From assembly GCA_009886305.1 (NCBI GenBank), contig QXZO01000229.1, positions 1 to 7,213 on the forward strand: a DNA stretch of 7,213 nucleotides, read 5' to 3'. The notes beneath the pieces are model-generated. The model did no database searches. It worked only from the letters and a program-made list of their open reading frames with translations, and was not told the origin of the DNA. This DNA is from Betaproteobacteria bacterium. Its GTDB lineage: Bacteria > Pseudomonadota > Gammaproteobacteria > Burkholderiales > Eutrophovitaceae. Each line of letters starts with the position of its first letter. Within the stretch, counting starts at the first letter, position 1. The position numbers and the translations under genes were made by a program. Below, one piece after another: positions 4,928 to 7,213 of the stretch.

Positions 4928-5617
4928 ATGATACGGCTGATATTTTTTGTTGTTATATCGCAAATGGTCAGCAATTGCTTTGCTGATGAAATCTCTGCTA
5001 TTTCTCGAGGCGGCCTACTTTATGACCGATGGTACATGGTCATTGATACAAAAAAACCGGACTACACACACCCTGCCTGGCCTAATTCGAACATAAGCAA
5101 AAGCGGCTCAACAACACATCGTTGTAAATCCTGTCACGGCTGGGATTATAAGGGGCGCAACGGTGCGTACGCCTCGGGAAAATATAAAACTGGCATTTCT
5201 GGAATCCAATATTTTTCGGGGGGCAATAAAAGCGAAGTTCTAGGCATCCTGACTAACGACCTCCACGACATGGGTAACTGGCTAACCGCAAAAGACCTAG
5301 ATGATTTGGCTCTTTTCGTGGTCAAGGGTCAATTTGATATGACCAAATTCATTAGTGTTGAAACGAATCTAGTGAAGAGCGGCGATAGTAACTCAGGGGC
5401 TAAATACTACAACACAGTTTGCGCCAAGTGCCACGGTGCTCAAGGTGACCTAATCAAGGACATGACCCCTATTGGGGTCATTGCCCATAAGAACCCATGG
5501 GAAGTGATGCATAAAATCTTCAACGGTCAGCCGGGAGAGAAAATGCCATCGATGAGAGCGTTTGGAATAACTGTGGTGATGGATATCATGGCTTACGTTC
5601 AAACGTTAAAAAAATGA
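4928..5617 (+). CDS. Periplasmic di-haem c-type cytochrome
   Basis: This is a 229-residue exported electron carrier. Residues 1-19 are a Sec signal peptide ending in CFA before DEIS. The ISRGGLLYDRWY stretch (25-36) followed by HPAWP is typical of a family of small di-haem cytochromes. Haem 1 binds at C66-K-S-C69-H70 followed by GWDYKGRNGAY, with Met115 in HDMGNW as a possible sixth ligand. Haem 2 binds at C165-A-K-C168-H169, with Met206 or Met209 in KMPSM as sixth ligand, as in class I and cbb3-type subunit III domains. The ATG at 4928 is chosen because GAGG (4917-4920) lies 7 bases upstream and the signal peptide starts there; a TTG at 4910 would add six residues with no benefit. No oxidase, dehydrogenase or cytochrome maturation gene is adjacent, so its redox partner is unknown. 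Confidence 0.88.
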   Translation: MIRLIFFVVISQMVSNCFADEISAISRGGLLYDRWYMVIDTKKPDYTHPAWPNSNISKSGSTTHRCKSCHGWDYKGRNGAYASGKYKTGISGIQYFSGGNKSEVLGILTNDLHDMGNWLTAKDLDDLALFVVKGQFDMTKFISVETNLVKSGDSNSGAKYYNTVCAKCHGAQGDLIKDMTPIGVIAHKNPWEVMHKIFNGQPGEKMPSMRAFGITVVMDIMAYVQTLKK

Positions 5618-5730
5618 CTAGAACATAACTCTGATTACAGTTTTAATGTAATGGAAGCAGTCATGCAGCCAAATCATTTCCAACAAGAAGTAGCCACTGG
5701 TAGCTCAGGCTACAGAACAACATCCACCTC

Positions 5731-6087
5731 TTAAAAAGACATTTGAGCGATCTTTTTGGCCTTCCAAAAACTTTTTGTTACCTCAACGGCTGTGCCAGCG
5801 TCAAAGTCTTTGCATGTATAGACGATTATTGAAAAAAAACTACTGCTGCTCCAGATATAAACAGAGACTCCTGAATCTATTAAAGGCAGAAAAGCATCGT
5901 ACCCTTGATTTTCCTCTTTTCCGAGCCCGTCCGGGGAGGCAATGATAGGATCTCCATAGGCTTTAAAATTCATTTTGTCGCAAATATGAACAAAAAAATC
6001 TCGTACTCTAGCTTCATCGACGCCACCCTCAAAAAAACCTTCAATGAGTAAACGCTGCCTTTTCAGGTTAGGTGCTAAGTTTTCCAT
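5731..6087 (-). CDS. S-adenosylmethionine-decarboxylase-like (SpeD/SpeH-family) protein, atypical active site
   Basis: This 118-residue protein resembles the prokaryotic AdoMet decarboxylase fold. The C-terminal half carries GVSVYIW (73-79), then IIVYTCKDFD (87-96) and a helix with VEVTKSFWKAKKI. This tracks the known pattern of I-H-T-W-P-E, F-T-C-G and a terminal helix with equal spacing. On that alignment Ser72 in LIDSG falls at the serine that self-cleaves to give the pyruvoyl group, and Cys92 at the catalytic Cys, but the catalytic His is Tyr77 and P-E after the Trp is S-S. GKEENQGYDAF (56-66) is also distinctive. It may be a divergent pyruvoyl enzyme with another substrate, or non-catalytic. 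It follows a small exported-protein gene by 35 bases. No Shine-Dalgarno sequence is visible before the ATG at 6087. No spermidine synthase is nearby. Confidence 0.6.
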   Translation of the reverse strand: MENLAPNLKRQRLLIEGFFEGGVDEARVRDFFVHICDKMNFKAYGDPIIASPDGLGKEENQGYDAFLPLIDSGVSVYIWSSSSFFSIIVYTCKDFDAGTAVEVTKSFWKAKKIAQMSF

Positions 6088-6122
6088 GCTGATAGATGGA
6101 GTTTTATTTACCTAAAATAGGT

Positions 6123-6386
6123 TTATTCATATGGATCATGACATGTAAAAGCAATCGCACCGGAATCGTTATTATTTTGAACAAAACACGTGTAGAGCAT
6201 ATTGTTATACCGGATCGCAATCATGATTGAATTTGGATATGTTTTTCCACCGGGAGCTGAGCCCAAAGGCTCTCCGAGCAATAATATTTTCGCTACTAAC
6301 TCGCGGTCAGCAACTTCTTTCGCATTACCACCAATAGAAAAGGTCATTCCAAGCACAAGAATACTAATATAAATTATTTTTTTCAT
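6123..6386 (-). CDS. Small exported two-cysteine protein of unknown function
   Basis: This 87-residue protein is not recognised. MKKIIYISILVLGMTFSIGG is a textbook signal peptide, with cleavage likely after GGNA near residue 22. The mature part of about 65 residues has PLGSAPGGKTYPNS, then two strands with single cysteines, C67 in LYTCFVQ and C82 in FTCHDPYE, suggesting one disulfide in a small beta-rich periplasmic protein. The frame stays open upstream to 6542, but the ATG at 6386 is chosen: AGGAG (6394-6398) lies 7 bases away and the signal peptide begins exactly there. The extra 52 codons would spoil it. It is the likely first gene of a unit with the SpeD-like gene 35 bases downstream, and is divergent from the ABC-F gene. 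Confidence 0.65.
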   Translation of the reverse strand: MKKIIYISILVLGMTFSIGGNAKEVADRELVAKILLLGEPLGSAPGGKTYPNSIMIAIRYNNMLYTCFVQNNNDSGAIAFTCHDPYE

Positions 6387-6438
6387 TTCTTCTCTCCTAT
6401 CCATATTTAACTCAAAAAAATTTTTGGTATTTCTTCCA

Positions 6439-6467
6439 GTATTAAACATTTTTATTTGACTTGTAAA
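6439..6467 (-). promoter_or_regulatory. Candidate promoter for the small exported protein and SpeD-like gene
   Basis: On the minus strand TTTACA (5/6 match to -35) is followed 17 bases later by TAATAC (3/6); the overlapping TTTAAT (5/6) sits at a 15-base spacing. The region is AT-rich and lies about 55 bases upstream of the ATG at 6386. The -10 is ambiguous. Confidence 0.3.
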
Positions 6468-6568
6468 GCCTCCAAACCACCCTACCAAAGGACTTAATAT
6501 ATGCTGGGCGCGAGGACTCAGACAGGATAGAATGCGTCCCAACTTACTAACAATTTGAATACCACCGC

Positions 6569-7213
6569 ATGCCCCTAATTAGACTAGACAAGCTATCGCT
6601 TAACTTCGGCACGCATGTACTTTTAGACGAAGTTGATTTTCAAATTAAGCGCGGCGCACGTATCGGGTTACTTGGGAGAAATGGCGCAGGAAAAACAACA
6701 CTAATGAAACTGATTGCCGGCGTTATCCATCCGGATGGTGGTGAACGTTGGTTACGACCCGGGGTTCAAGTCGCGTGGCTAGAGCAAAATCTCCCTATTG
6801 CCGATGAACAAACAGTTTACGATTTTGTCGCTGATGGGCTCGCAGAAGTTGGTACGCTCCTAAAACGTTATCACCACCTTACGTTAGATTACGACATCAA
6901 CAACAGTGATGAGCTCGAGCGCGTACAAGCAGAGCTGGAAGCTAAAGACGGTTGGAGTCTCAGTCAGAAGGTCGATACTGTAATTTCTCAGCTACAACTC
7001 CCGCAGGAAAAACGGATGTCGGAACTCTCTGGTGGCTGGCGTAAAAGAGTTGCATTAGCCCGCGCTCTGGTATGCGAACCGGAATTACTTTTACTAGACG
7101 AACCGACTAACCATCTTGACATTCCAGCTATCGAATGGCTCGAGAAGCAGCTTCTGGAATACCGCGGCGCACTCATGCTGATCACCCATGACCGAAGCTT
7201 TTTACAAAATGTA
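6569..7213 (+). CDS. uup: Uup-like ABC-F family ATPase, N-terminal part (runs off the window)
   Basis: 215 codons are present, open to the right edge; Uup proteins are usually about 630-640 residues, so this is the first third. It is a soluble tandem-ATPase of the ABC-F class, without membrane segments, that acts on ribosomes; Uup is also linked to genome stability and transposon excision. The first ATPase domain is complete in motifs: Walker A GRNGAGKT (36-43), the ABC-F signature LSGGW (153-157), Walker B LLLLDEP (173-179) with Glu178, NHLD (181-184), and the switch His207 in ITHDRSF. VYDFVADGL (83-91) followed by LKRYHHL matches Uup closely. The ATG at 6569 is the only usable start, because an in-frame TAA lies at 6548-6550. 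No clear Shine-Dalgarno is seen. A TAGAAT at 6528-6533 may be the -10, with a poor -35. Confidence 0.88.
   Translation, partial: MPLIRLDKLSLNFGTHVLLDEVDFQIKRGARIGLLGRNGAGKTTLMKLIAGVIHPDGGERWLRPGVQVAWLEQNLPIADEQTVYDFVADGLAEVGTLLKRYHHLTLDYDINNSDELERVQAELEAKDGWSLSQKVDTVISQLQLPQEKRMSELSGGWRKRVALARALVCEPELLLLDEPTNHLDIPAIEWLEKQLLEYRGALMLITHDRSFLQNV

Noticed and set aside
5698..5713. GTAGC-TCAG-GCTAC hairpin as a terminator between convergent genes
   Set aside because: No T-run follows on either strand; it could be structure only.
6387..6542. N-terminal extension of the 87-residue exported protein to 139 residues
   Set aside because: The AGGAG and signal peptide fit the ATG at 6386; the extension would bury the signal peptide and has no ribosome site.

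Overview
The window looks like part of the chromosome of a Gram-negative proteobacterium, most likely an environmental (perhaps marine) gammaproteobacterium. The support is family-level: a Uup-type ABC-F ATPase, a Tat-exported amidohydrolase of the PF04909 type, a surface-adhesin-E-like exported protein, a periplasmic di-haem c-type cytochrome and a SpeD-like protein. No rRNA, tRNA, CRISPR array, insertion sequence or phage gene was seen. Base composition is moderate, with AT-rich intergenic stretches.

Layout, left to right. (1) 1-480: a small exported six-cysteine protein (minus strand, GTG start) between two intrinsic terminators. (2) 481-2031 (minus): one Tat-dependent amidohydrolase gene interrupted by a single in-frame TAG at 1198-1200, so that it reads as two ORFs of 277 and 223 codons. 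Both halves are otherwise intact and in the same frame. (3) 2032-2579: a 548-base non-coding stretch with several palindromes, including CCCCCGGGGG, and the terminator of the next gene. (4) 2580-2942 (minus): a secreted adhesin-E-like protein. (5) 3120-4358 (minus): a probable two-gene operon, a CDP-alcohol phosphatidyltransferase followed by a TagD-like cytidylyltransferase, together a plausible route to a phospho-alcohol-headed lipid. (6) 4359-4909: a 551-base divergent intergenic region with several inverted repeats and a strong plus-strand intrinsic terminator but no convincing plus-strand gene before it, so a candidate small RNA. (7) 4928-5617 (plus): a di-haem cytochrome c behind a perfect TATAAT box. 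(8) 5731-6386 (minus): a probable two-gene unit, a small exported protein followed by an S-adenosylmethionine-decarboxylase-like protein in which the usual catalytic His position is Tyr. (9) 6569 to the right edge (plus): the first 215 codons of a Uup-like ABC-F ATPase.

The genes do not form one pathway. The clearest working unit is the cytidylyltransferase/phosphatidyltransferase pair. The best leads are the amber-split amidohydrolase, the atypical SpeD homologue with its secreted neighbour, and the orphan terminator with structured DNA at 4391-4647. Family assignments come from reading motifs only; no database search was run.
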